Shown here one piece after another: positions 17,595-25,502 of a stretch of 64,000 nt of DNA. The translations under genes and the position numbers were made by a program. The stretch lies in NCBI GenBank assembly GCA_017794945.1, contig CP051239.1, forward strand, positions 868,001-932,000, written 5' to 3'. The stretch's first letter is position 1, and each line of letters starts with the position of its first letter. The notes under the pieces were generated by a model. It ran no database searches, was not told where the DNA came from, and worked only from the letters and a program-made list of their open reading frames with translations. The stretch comes from Alcanivorax sp. (lineage in GTDB: Bacteria; Pseudomonadota; Gammaproteobacteria; Pseudomonadales; Alcanivoracaceae).

Positions 17595-18527
17595 TTAACC
17601 GCCCAGGTTTTCCCAGGCACGCTGCGCGCGCAGGGCGCGCGGCTTGCCGGCGACCTGGAACAGCGGGCGGTCGCGCCGCCAGCGTTCGGCGGCGGCGTCC
17701 CGCTCATCGGCCCAGAGCGCGTCCGCTTGCTGGTAAAGATCGTTGGTGCGTGCCAGGGCACCGGCCAGCGCAACATGGGTGGCCGGCGCATCGGCGGGTT
17801 GCGCCGCCAAGGCAGCGAGCCCGGCCAGGCTGGCGGTGAGACTTTCCAGAAATGACCGGGGCCAGCCCCGGGCGCGGCCTTCGCGCAGCAACCAGGCCTG
17901 CACCGCCAGGGCGATGAAGGTGTCCTCGACGGTGCGGAACGGCTTCACGAAGTCGCTGTAGCCGTCACCGGACAGTACCGCGCCGGCCTTGGCGCCGTCG
18001 AACACGGCGGCCACGTGGGGCACTTCGGGAACGAACTCCAGCGGCGGCTTTTCCACCAGGCTGACGCCCTGGGCGTGGGTGTCCACCTTGGCGATCTTCA
18101 GCGACGGGCGATCACCGGCACCACTGTCCTCCACGCGCCCCACCACCAGCAAGCCGGTGCAGGCCGACCCCAGGGTGGTCCAGGTTTTGCGGCCGGTGAC
18201 GGTAGCGCCGCCCGGGCCGTTGTCGACGATGCGCGTTTCGATGTCCCGGGGGCGGTTGCCGCCGGCTTCGGTGGCGCACATGGCCAACAGTTCGTGGTCG
18301 TCCACGGTGCCGCCGTTCACTTGAATCAGCTGTCGCAGCGCCGACTGATAGCCGGCGGCGAACGCCCAGCCGACCCGGTCGGCGGCGAATCCGCCGCGCA
18401 AGGCCAGCCCCACCGGATCATGATGCTCGGCGGCCAGCTGGCGCCATTGTTCGCACCAGGCTTGCAGGCCTTCCGTCGCGGGGACGTCGGTGGGCCGGGT
18501 CAGACAGAAGCTCAAATCATCCTGCAT
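17595..18527 (-). CDS. Divergent, short acyl-CoA dehydrogenase-like protein
   Basis: 310 residues against the usual 380 or so. The middle resembles the acyl-CoA dehydrogenase beta domain (VTGRKTWTTLGSACTGLLVVGRVED) and the rest is helical. The N-terminal helical domain is shortened and I cannot find the usual catalytic Glu of the C-terminal domain, so catalytic activity is doubtful. Similar degenerate proteins can be partners of full-length dehydrogenases; that is inference. It starts 35 bp after the NeuD-like gene, beyond that gene's terminator. Confidence 0.65.
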   Translation of the reverse strand: MQDDLSFCLTRPTDVPATEGLQAWCEQWRQLAAEHHDPVGLALRGGFAADRVGWAFAAGYQSALRQLIQVNGGTVDDHELLAMCATEAGGNRPRDIETRIVDNGPGGATVTGRKTWTTLGSACTGLLVVGRVEDSGAGDRPSLKIAKVDTHAQGVSLVEKPPLEFVPEVPHVAAVFDGAKAGAVLSGDGYSDFVKPFRTVEDTFIALAVQAWLLREGRARGWPRSFLESLTASLAGLAALAAQPADAPATHVALAGALARTNDLYQQADALWADERDAAAERWRRDRPLFQVAGKPRALRAQRAWENLGG

Positions 18528-18550
18528 AACGAAACGTCGCTCTCCAATTG

Positions 18551-18571
18551 AAAAGGCCCGTTCAACGGGCC
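18551..18571 (-). terminator. Terminator overlapping the NeuD-like stop codon
   Basis: On the minus strand GGCCCG-TTGAA-CGGGCC is followed by TTTTC. The TGA stop of the acetyltransferase gene lies in the loop, so termination and the end of translation coincide. Confidence 0.7.
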
Positions 18572-19176
18572 GGCACGCCTTTCACGGTGGCGCCGTCGGA
18601 CACATCGTGCAGCACCACGGCGCCGGCGCCCACCACCACATTGTTGCCAATGGTGACGCCTTCGCGCACCACCGCGCCAATGCCGATAAAGCTGCCCTCG
18701 CCGACGCTGACGTTGCTGGCCAGATGGGTGCCGGGGCAAAGATGGACGCCGTCGCCGATCACGCAGTCCCGGTCCACGGTGGCGCCGGTGTTGACGATCA
18801 CGCCCAGGCCGATGCGGCTGTCGACGCTGACCACGCCGCCGGCCAGCACCACCGCGCCGGGCGTGACCTCGGCGAAGCGGCTCACCGACGCCTGGGGGTG
18901 GATGATGGTGGCCAGGCTCACGTTCTTCGACACCAGCTCGCGCAGGCGGCTCAGGCGGGCATCATTACGACCGATGCCCACCGCCACCGAGTCGATATGC
19001 ACCAGGGCGTCGAGCAACGCGCCGCTGCAACCGGCGATCCGCCAGCGCTCGTTGGCCTGCTTGTCCGGCCAGGCGTCGTCGTAGAATTCGATTTTCCGCC
19101 ACCCGGACGCCATCGCCGTATCGGCAAGCACCTTGCCGTGCCCGCCGGCACCCAGAATCGCTAACGACCGTGTCAT
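18562..19176 (-). CDS. NeuD/PglD-like sugar O-acetyltransferase
   Basis: 204-residue left-handed beta-helix acyltransferase. The N-terminal Rossmann-like part (SLAILGAGGHGKVLADTA) binds a nucleotide sugar in known relatives. The C-terminal half shows hexapeptide repeats such as GVIVNTGATVDRDCVIGDGVHL and GEGSFIGIGAVVREGVTIG. The ATG at 19176 has an AGGAGG ribosome site; the in-frame region upstream is not family-like. Unusually for this family, no glycan synthesis cluster surrounds it. It diverges from the phosphopantetheinyl transferase gene. Confidence 0.82.
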   Translation of the reverse strand: MTRSLAILGAGGHGKVLADTAMASGWRKIEFYDDAWPDKQANERWRIAGCSGALLDALVHIDSVAVGIGRNDARLSRLRELVSKNVSLATIIHPQASVSRFAEVTPGAVVLAGGVVSVDSRIGLGVIVNTGATVDRDCVIGDGVHLCPGTHLASNVSVGEGSFIGIGAVVREGVTIGNNVVVGAGAVVLHDVSDGATVKGVPAR

Positions 19177-19327
19177 GGCCACCTCCTCACGCCGGTGCTG
19201 GTCTCTTCGTTGTACCACAAAACCGTCGGAGGAGAGCGTGGCGACATGCGACGTCCGCGGCGGTGAAAAAGACAGCGGTCCGTCCCGGCGCGTACAATGG
19301 CGGCTTCCGCACGCCACGACCGACCCC

Positions 19328-20023
19328 ATGACCGACCACCGCCCGTTACCGCCCTGCCTGCACGATCTGGACGTGAACGTCTGGGAAACCGGGCTGTATC
19401 TGGCGCGCTGCCGGTTGCGCCCGGAGCGACTGCTCGATGACGCCTTCCAGCGGGCCCGCGTCCCCGAGCCGGACACCCTGCGCGGCGCCATCGCCAAGCG
19501 CCGCTGCGAGTACCTGGCCGGCCGGGTGTGCGCCGCCGCCGCCGGCGAAGCGCTCACCGGCGATCACCTGCCGCCAACCCAGGGCGGAGACCGCGCGCCG
19601 CTGTGGCCGGCGCCCCTGGTGGGCGCCATCACCCACAGCCACGGGCGTGCCGCGGCGCTGGTGGGGCACCGGGATCAATGGCAAGGGCTGGGTCTGGATT
19701 ATGAGGCCTGGCTGGCGCCGCGCCGGGCGCTACGCCTGGCCGGGGAGATACTGACCGAACAGGAACGCCAGGCCCTGCAGAGCCTGGGTGAGGCCGAGCA
19801 GGCACGCCGGATCACGCTGACGTTTTCGGTGAAAGAGAGTCTGTTCAAAGCGCTCTACCCGCTCACCGGACGGCGCTTTTACTTCCAGGACGCCGCCCTG
19901 GACGGAGAAGACCGGATCCGCCTGCTGACCACGCTGTCCGCCGACTGGCGGCAGGGTATGGCCTTGCCCTACCAGTGGCGGGACGACGACGGTGTGCTCA
20001 GTTGGATCCGGGTGCCGGCCTGA
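19328..20023 (+). CDS. 4'-phosphopantetheinyl transferase (EntD/PcpS type)
   Basis: Activates acyl or peptidyl carrier proteins by transferring phosphopantetheine from CoA to a serine. It shows RRCEYLAGRVCA, the metal-binding GLDYEAW stretch and FSVKESLFKALYP with K169-E170, as in the single-domain EntD/PcpS group. 231 residues. The ATG at 19328 was chosen because the text upstream lacks family features; a TACAAT -10 box lies at 19293-19298. No carrier-protein synthase cluster is adjacent, so it may be the general-purpose enzyme of the cell. Confidence 0.85.
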   Translation: MTDHRPLPPCLHDLDVNVWETGLYLARCRLRPERLLDDAFQRARVPEPDTLRGAIAKRRCEYLAGRVCAAAAGEALTGDHLPPTQGGDRAPLWPAPLVGAITHSHGRAAALVGHRDQWQGLGLDYEAWLAPRRALRLAGEILTEQERQALQSLGEAEQARRITLTFSVKESLFKALYPLTGRRFYFQDAALDGEDRIRLLTTLSADWRQGMALPYQWRDDDGVLSWIRVPA

Positions 20024-20036
20024 GGTCGGTCAGCGT

Positions 20037-20783
20037 TCATTCCTCGCAGAACAAATTTCCCTCGTGCTGGCGACTCAAACGCACCAGGTCCACCGCGCCG
20101 GTGAAATAGGCGTCGCCCTCACCGCCGACACTGACGCCCAAGGCGTCGGTGCTCAGCACCGGTACGCCGGGTTCAGCGTCGAAGGCGGCCACGACATCAC
20201 AATCCACCGCGAGGATGACACGCTCACCGTCCGAGGCGAGCTGGATTTCCCGCCAGCCGTCGCCGCTTTCCAGACTGGTGAGCATGCGCTGGCTTTGCGC
20301 CGGCAAATCCACCAACAGACGATCGTTGCTGAGAGTCATCGTCAGCGCGGTGCCGTCGGCGGATGCCAGCGACACCACCGGACCGGTGTCCGCCTGGTCG
20401 GTGCGCGCCCTCAGGTGCAGAGAGAAGCGCTCGCCGATCACGGTGTTGTTCAATGCGCTGGTGGCGCGCGTGGCAAACCGGGTATCACCGTCGAAAACCG
20501 CCACCCGACCGACGGCGCCGCCGTCCTCGAGTGCCGGCGCCACCGGCTCGCCAGCGTTGTCGAGCACATAGAGCGCGTCGCCATAGGCGGAGGCGTCATC
20601 AATGCAGGGGCTGTCGCAGTTTTCCTGCTCTTCCATCACCCAGAAGCCGAGCACGAAGCCGTCCACCGGCATGTACTCCACCGGCGCCGGCACGTCGCGC
20701 TCCACGTAACGGGTATCGTCGCCGCCGCAGGCCGCCAAAGCGGCGGCGAGCAGCACTACGGGCAAGGTGTTCTTCAATCTCAT
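20037..20783 (-). CDS. Lipoprotein with LamG-like fold, unknown function
   Basis: 248 residues. A lipoprotein signal ends in LAAALAACGG with the lipid-modified Cys at about 19. The body (FVLGFWVMEEQE, VAVFDGDTRFATR, FSLHLRARTD, YFTGAVDLVRLSRQ) has the pattern of a concanavalin/LamG jelly-roll domain, which often binds carbohydrate. Two additional Cys (NCDSPC) could form a disulfide. It starts 12 bp after the 1511-residue lipoprotein gene and is surely cotranscribed, so it may act with that protein at the cell surface. The function is unknown. Confidence 0.7.
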   Translation of the reverse strand: MRLKNTLPVVLLAAALAACGGDDTRYVERDVPAPVEYMPVDGFVLGFWVMEEQENCDSPCIDDASAYGDALYVLDNAGEPVAPALEDGGAVGRVAVFDGDTRFATRATSALNNTVIGERFSLHLRARTDQADTGPVVSLASADGTALTMTLSNDRLLVDLPAQSQRMLTSLESGDGWREIQLASDGERVILAVDCDVVAAFDAEPGVPVLSTDALGVSVGGEGDAYFTGAVDLVRLSRQHEGNLFCEE

Positions 20784-20794
20784 TACGGCTCTCC

Positions 20795-23700
20795 TCAGCG
20801 ATCGGTGCGCGGCTGCAGGGTGACGTCGTCCACCACAGTGCCGTCCAGGGTACGGGTCAGCACATGCAGGTCGTCGCCCTGGATATCCAGAGTGGTGTAG
20901 GTGTTCACGTTGTCGTCGAACAGCACGTCCGCCACCAGCGCGATGCCGCCACCGTTGTTGTCGTAGTACTTGGCGGAGTCGGAACCGGCAATCAGGTAGG
21001 TAGCCCCGCCCGGCGTCGGTTTGCCGCCGCTCAGCGGCAGGCTGCGCGAGTACATGTGGTCGTGGCCGGAAAGCACCAGATCGATGCCGGTTTCATCCAC
21101 CACCGGCGGGATGTAAGCCAGTGAGCGGCCGTTGCCGGAGGCGGCATTACCGTTGTACGGCGGGCGATGCACCATGAGGATTTTCCAGGTGGCGTCGCTG
21201 GCGCTCATGTCGCGGCGTAGCCAGTCCATCATTACCGGCCAGTCCTCCTCGGCCTGCAGCTCGGAGGTGACCACGGCGATGTGGGCCGGGCCGTAATCAA
21301 AGCTGTACACCGCCCGGTCGTAGGGCGCCGGCAGGCCGTTATCGCTTTCCGGCAGCGGGAACAGGTCGGCGAATTTCTGCGCGCCTTCGTTGTAAACCTC
21401 ATGGTTGCCCTGGGTGGGCACGAACGGATGCGAGGCCAGCATGTCGTCGCCTTCCAGAGCTTCCAGGAACAGGCGCACCAGGCGGTAATCGGTGAGGTCC
21501 TCGGTGACATCGCCGACGTGCAGGATCAGATCACCGTCCGGCAGTTGCGCCTGCATCTTGCGATACAGCTCGGTGACCAGGCCACTGCCATTGAAGATGT
21601 TGTCGTTGGACAGGGTCTGGGTATCGCCGAACAGATGGATGCGTACGCGGTCGTCGCCGTCATCGGTGGTGAAGCCGAAGGTCTCGCTCATGGCCCCGTT
21701 GGCGCCCACCTGGTACTGGTAGCCGGCGCCCGGCTGCAACCCTTCCAGGGTGGCCCGGTGCACGCGCACCACGCCGGCCTCGCTGCCGTAGAAGAACGGC
21801 ACCACCGCGGATTGCCCGGCCACGTCCTGGCTCAGGCCGTCCGTGCCGAAACGTACCCGCGATTCGGTCACCGAGGTGTCGGTGAACCAGGCCACGTTCA
21901 TGGAGCTGGCGTCGTGGCCGGGGGTCAGGAAGACATGACGCGGTGCCGTGTCCAAACGCTCGACCAGGGCGCGGACGTCGGTCATCAGCGAGGAGCCCTG
22001 GGCGTCGTAGGCGCGGAACAACAACGACCGCGTGTCGGCGGACGCCGGCAGGGTGACCTGCAGCATGCCGTCGGCGTCGGTGTCTCCGAGTACGTTGACG
22101 TTGCTGATCTGGTCGGTGCCACTGTTGTACTCGAAGGTTTCCAGGGTGACGCCCGGGGCCGGTTCGCCGGCCTGGTTCACCACCAGCATGTTGGTGCTTT
22201 CGCCTTCCACGCCCCAATCGGTCAGCAGGCGATAGCGGCTGCCCACTTCCTTGCGTACCACCGGGTGATGGAAGGTGTCGCCGTCCAGTTGGCCGTCGAC
22301 CACCACCGAGACGAAGGTGTTCTGAATGTAGTCGCGCACGCTCAACTTCAGGTAAGCGACCACGCCGGTGGCATCGCTGAAACCGCTGAAGTTGCCCTGC
22401 CAGCGCCCGTTGGTTTCGCTGACACCGGACGCGGTGAGGTCGGCGTCTTCCACCGTCATGCCGGCCTTGGTGCTGTCATAATCCAGGCTCAGGGACAGGT
22501 CGTTGAAGGCACCGCCGCCGGTCACGCGGATGGGAATACTGAAGGTGCCGCCCGGGTACAGACTCAGATTCTCGCTGTCCAGATAGAGGCGCGGCGCACC
22601 GGTGACCACATTGAACAGATAGTTGCCGGCGGTGACGTTGCCGTTGACGTCGAACAGGCGGTAATCCAGACGATGCCAGCCGTCGTCCAGGCCCTGCGCC
22701 TGGTAGCGGATGCGGTCACTGCCGTTGTGGGTCAGGGACGAGGAAACGTCCTGGCCGTCCAGGGTCAGCTGGCTGGCGCCGAAGTCCACGCCGGAGGCGT
22801 CGTTGACCTGAAGGGTGATCAGCGGATCGGCGCTGTCCACCGTCTCGCCGGAAGCGGGGCTGGCGGTGACGCCGGGACCGGCCAGATCGGTGTCGTCACT
22901 ATAGATGGCGGTGAAATCGTCCAGCACCACATGGGAGTCGATACGCTCGGCGGTCTTCAATACCAGGAATCGGAACGGTTGGTAGAACGTCAGCGGTTCC
23001 TTGTAGCCGGTGCCGATGCTGGCCTTCATGAAGTGCCAGCCGCGTTCCGGCAGCGCTTCGCCTTCGTTGTTGTAGTTGATGGTCACGGTCTTGCCGTCGG
23101 CGTCCTTGAGGCTGCCGCGCACCCACCAGACCTTGCCGGCCAGTTCGTCGGGAATGTACACGTTGACGCCCAGATACTTGGGATAGCCGGGCAGCGCGGT
23201 GACGCCACCGGGATCGGTGAGGTAGGCACCGAAGGTGCCGGGCTGGTCCGGGTTGGCTTCCCAGTTCAGTTCCATGGAGTAGCTGCCGTCGAAGACCTGA
23301 TCCTCGACACGCTCGATGTTAACCTGATTGTGGCGCGCGCCGGCGGCCTGGAAGGCACTGACGTCGCCTTCGAAGTCGGCGACGATTGCCGGCGCCACAC
23401 CGATATTGATGGTCAGTTCGGCGCTGCGGCCGGCGGCGGACACGGTGACGGTGCAGCTTTCGCCCTGCACGCGGGTGGTGGTGACGCTGCCGTTCTCCGG
23501 GTTCACCTGGCACAGCGCGGCGTCGTCCACCTGATAGTCCAGCGCTTCAGCGGAGAAGGTCACCGACTCACCGTCACTGATCAGTTCCGGTTGCAGAGTT
23601 ACAGTGGCGCCGCTGTCCACGGCGATGGCGTCGCTGGGGAAGCGGATTTCGTCCAGCTCGTCGGTGACGCGAACCCGCGCCACGCCCTTGCGCTCGCCGA

Positions 23701-25330
23701 CCTGAACCACCACGTACCCTTCGCTGGCGCCGTCGCCGGCGCGGAAGGCGCCGGTGCGCGCGTCGATCAGCCCCAGGGACGCATCGCTGATGCCGTACTC
23801 GGGAATCTCACCGCCCTGCTCCCAGGAGCTGGCGTCATAACCCACGCCCTTGAAACGGCGATAGGTAGAGCCGGCCATCAGCGTGATGGTGCGCGGATAG
23901 ACCGCCACCGCGTTGCTGGCCGCGCGGGCCCGTTCGGTATTGAGCGCCAGCCCCCACTTGGTAGCGGTAACCCGCTCGCCGCCGTCGGACGGCGTGTTAA
24001 GCAGATGGGTGTACCGTTCACCGGGCAGCCGCGCCGCCAGGGTGGTGGAGCCGCCGCCATCCAGATTGATGGCCCGGTCGGCGCCGTAGGCGATCATCAA
24101 CTGGCCCAGCTTGGTCTGGGTGATGCCGTCGGTGAGCGAGCCCACCGGCTTGTCGACCACCAGGAAAAAGTAGCTGCCGTCATTGCGCACGCCGAAAGCG
24201 GTACGGCCACTGATGGCGTTCTCGTCCTGGTTGGCGCCGAGCTGGCCGTCTTCCACCAACAGGCCGCGACCGAAACCGCCGCCCAGGGCGCTTTTCACCC
24301 GGGCCCAGTCCGGGTCATCGGTTTCGTAGCGGATGTCCACACGGGAGCCGGTTGTCAAGGTACCGCCGTCGACCAACAGCGCGTGGCCGGCCGGCAATAC
24401 ATAACCGTTGCGGTCCTCGATGCGATCCACCACGGTGCCGCTGAGCGGCGGCAACTGGGCACTGATACCGCCGTGTTCCAGGGTCACCACGCTGATGCCG
24501 TTGGGTTCCGCTTCGATCAGCGCGGCGGAGCGGCCGGCCAGATCCACGGTGCCCCGGTAGCTTTCCGCCAGATACAGTTCCGCATCGCCGGTGCCGCGGG
24601 CGAAGCTGGTGTTCACCTGGCTGGCGTTGTCAAAGTAATGCACCTCGCCCAGCTCGCCCAGGGCGTTGCCGTCTTGGTAGAGATTGAGGGTGAAGGTGGG
24701 CACGTCCTGAAGGATGTCCGCGCCACCGTCTTCATAGACCGCGATCACGTCTTCATTGCGGTCGGAAAAGCCGGTGTAGGTGATACCGTCCTTCTTGATC
24801 AGACCGCTGTTCCAGCCCTGGGTCATGCTGTAAGGGTCCGCGTTGACCGCCAGGATCAGGTTCTCGCCGTTGTCGATGGCGTGGTTGGCCGAGACCGTGG
24901 TGCGCTCGAAGGAGAACTGGCCGCGCGAGCGGGTCAGCGGCACCAGCGACAAACTGTCGCCGAGGGTGAACTCGGCGCTGATGATGGCTTCGTCGCGGGT
25001 ATGGTTCAGGCGGCCCTGGGTGAGCGTCAGATCCTGGTTCACCGCGTAGCGATGGAAGTCGGTGATCTCCGTGTTCTCCGGCTCGCGCGCGGTGGTGCCG
25101 GAAACCGTCGGAGGCGTTGCCGTCTCGAATTGCTGATCCGCGTCCTCGGGGGGCGCGATCACGTTGGCGGTGAATGACTCGGCGCCGGACAGATCATCCA
25201 CATAAGGGACGTCCGTGGTGGTCTCAAGATACTCCGTATCCGTATCGCCTCCGCAACCGCTCAATGCCACGGCGGTTAACAGAGTCAGCGGAGCGGCGCG
25301 CATCCAACGCCGCCAATGATGGCAACTCAC
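20795..25330 (-). CDS. Giant lipoprotein: NAGPA-type phosphodiester glycosidase fused to PAP-like metallophosphoesterase
   Basis: 1511 residues. A lipoprotein signal ends in TAVALSGCGG. Residues about 130-460 form a NAGPA-type phosphodiester glycosidase domain, with the hallmark INLDGGGSTT near 420-430. Ig-like (FPSDAIAVDSGATVTLQPEL) and carbohydrate-binding-like (ADFEGD, near 652) domains follow, then a cohesin-like beta module near 917. The last 400 residues combine a fibronectin-like domain and a purple-acid-phosphatase-like phosphoesterase: FGDTQT (~1231), HVGDVTEDL (~1270), GNHE (~1308) and SGHDHMYS (~1422). The GTG start has a GGGAGAG ribosome site; an ATG at 25303 is an alternative. 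Function is inferred as surface removal of sugar phosphodiesters and phosphate. Confidence 0.85.
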   Translation of the reverse strand: MSCHHWRRWMRAAPLTLLTAVALSGCGGDTDTEYLETTTDVPYVDDLSGAESFTANVIAPPEDADQQFETATPPTVSGTTAREPENTEITDFHRYAVNQDLTLTQGRLNHTRDEAIISAEFTLGDSLSLVPLTRSRGQFSFERTTVSANHAIDNGENLILAVNADPYSMTQGWNSGLIKKDGITYTGFSDRNEDVIAVYEDGGADILQDVPTFTLNLYQDGNALGELGEVHYFDNASQVNTSFARGTGDAELYLAESYRGTVDLAGRSAALIEAEPNGISVVTLEHGGISAQLPPLSGTVVDRIEDRNGYVLPAGHALLVDGGTLTTGSRVDIRYETDDPDWARVKSALGGGFGRGLLVEDGQLGANQDENAISGRTAFGVRNDGSYFFLVVDKPVGSLTDGITQTKLGQLMIAYGADRAINLDGGGSTTLAARLPGERYTHLLNTPSDGGERVTATKWGLALNTERARAASNAVAVYPRTITLMAGSTYRRFKGVGYDASSWEQGGEIPEYGISDASLGLIDARTGAFRAGDGASEGYVVVQVGERKGVARVRVTDELDEIRFPSDAIAVDSGATVTLQPELISDGESVTFSAEALDYQVDDAALCQVNPENGSVTTTRVQGESCTVTVSAAGRSAELTINIGVAPAIVADFEGDVSAFQAAGARHNQVNIERVEDQVFDGSYSMELNWEANPDQPGTFGAYLTDPGGVTALPGYPKYLGVNVYIPDELAGKVWWVRGSLKDADGKTVTINYNNEGEALPERGWHFMKASIGTGYKEPLTFYQPFRFLVLKTAERIDSHVVLDDFTAIYSDDTDLAGPGVTASPASGETVDSADPLITLQVNDASGVDFGASQLTLDGQDVSSSLTHNGSDRIRYQAQGLDDGWHRLDYRLFDVNGNVTAGNYLFNVVTGAPRLYLDSENLSLYPGGTFSIPIRVTGGGAFNDLSLSLDYDSTKAGMTVEDADLTASGVSETNGRWQGNFSGFSDATGVVAYLKLSVRDYIQNTFVSVVVDGQLDGDTFHHPVVRKEVGSRYRLLTDWGVEGESTNMLVVNQAGEPAPGVTLETFEYNSGTDQISNVNVLGDTDADGMLQVTLPASADTRSLLFRAYDAQGSSLMTDVRALVERLDTAPRHVFLTPGHDASSMNVAWFTDTSVTESRVRFGTDGLSQDVAGQSAVVPFFYGSEAGVVRVHRATLEGLQPGAGYQYQVGANGAMSETFGFTTDDGDDRVRIHLFGDTQTLSNDNIFNGSGLVTELYRKMQAQLPDGDLILHVGDVTEDLTDYRLVRLFLEALEGDDMLASHPFVPTQGNHEVYNEGAQKFADLFPLPESDNGLPAPYDRAVYSFDYGPAHIAVVTSELQAEEDWPVMMDWLRRDMSASDATWKILMVHRPPYNGNAASGNGRSLAYIPPVVDETGIDLVLSGHDHMYSRSLPLSGGKPTPGGATYLIAGSDSAKYYDNNGGGIALVADVLFDDNVNTYTTLDIQGDDLHVLTRTLDGTVVDDVTLQPRTDR

Positions 25331-25424
25331 GATTTTCTCTCCCGGTATAGAAAGGACTGACTGACAGGCCAGCGGCCAAAAGCGGTAAGTTAGTTGCCAT
25401 TGATTGCAGGGGCGTGAATAGAAC

Positions 25425-25443
25425 GTGACAGCATTTATGTCAG
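25425..25443 (-). promoter_or_regulatory. Pho-box-like direct repeat (also TGACA-N7-TGTCA palindrome)
   Basis: Minus strand CTGACAT-AAATG-CTGTCAC resembles the PhoB box CTGTCAT-N4-CTGTCAC but with a 5-nt spacer. It sits about 95 bp upstream of the NAGPA-phosphatase gene. The same bases form a TGACA-N7-TGTCA inverted repeat, so a different regulator is possible. Confidence 0.4.
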
Positions 25444-25446
25444 TGC

Positions 25447-25476
25447 AAAAAAAAGCGGCCCGAAGGCCGCTTTTTT
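25447..25476. terminator. Bidirectional rho-independent terminator
   Basis: GCGGCC-CGAA-GGCCGC is flanked by eight A residues on one side and six T residues on the other. It follows the acyl-CoA dehydrogenase gene on the minus strand (stop at 25503). Confidence 0.9.
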
Positions 25477-25502
25477 AGGTTTCCAGAATCGGAACCGGGG
25501 GA

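Noticed and set aside
21281..25177. 1298-residue open frame antisense to the NAGPA-phosphatase gene
   Set aside because: It has low-complexity Ala/Gly/His/Gln-rich composition and no domain, typical of the antisense shadow of GC-rich genes.
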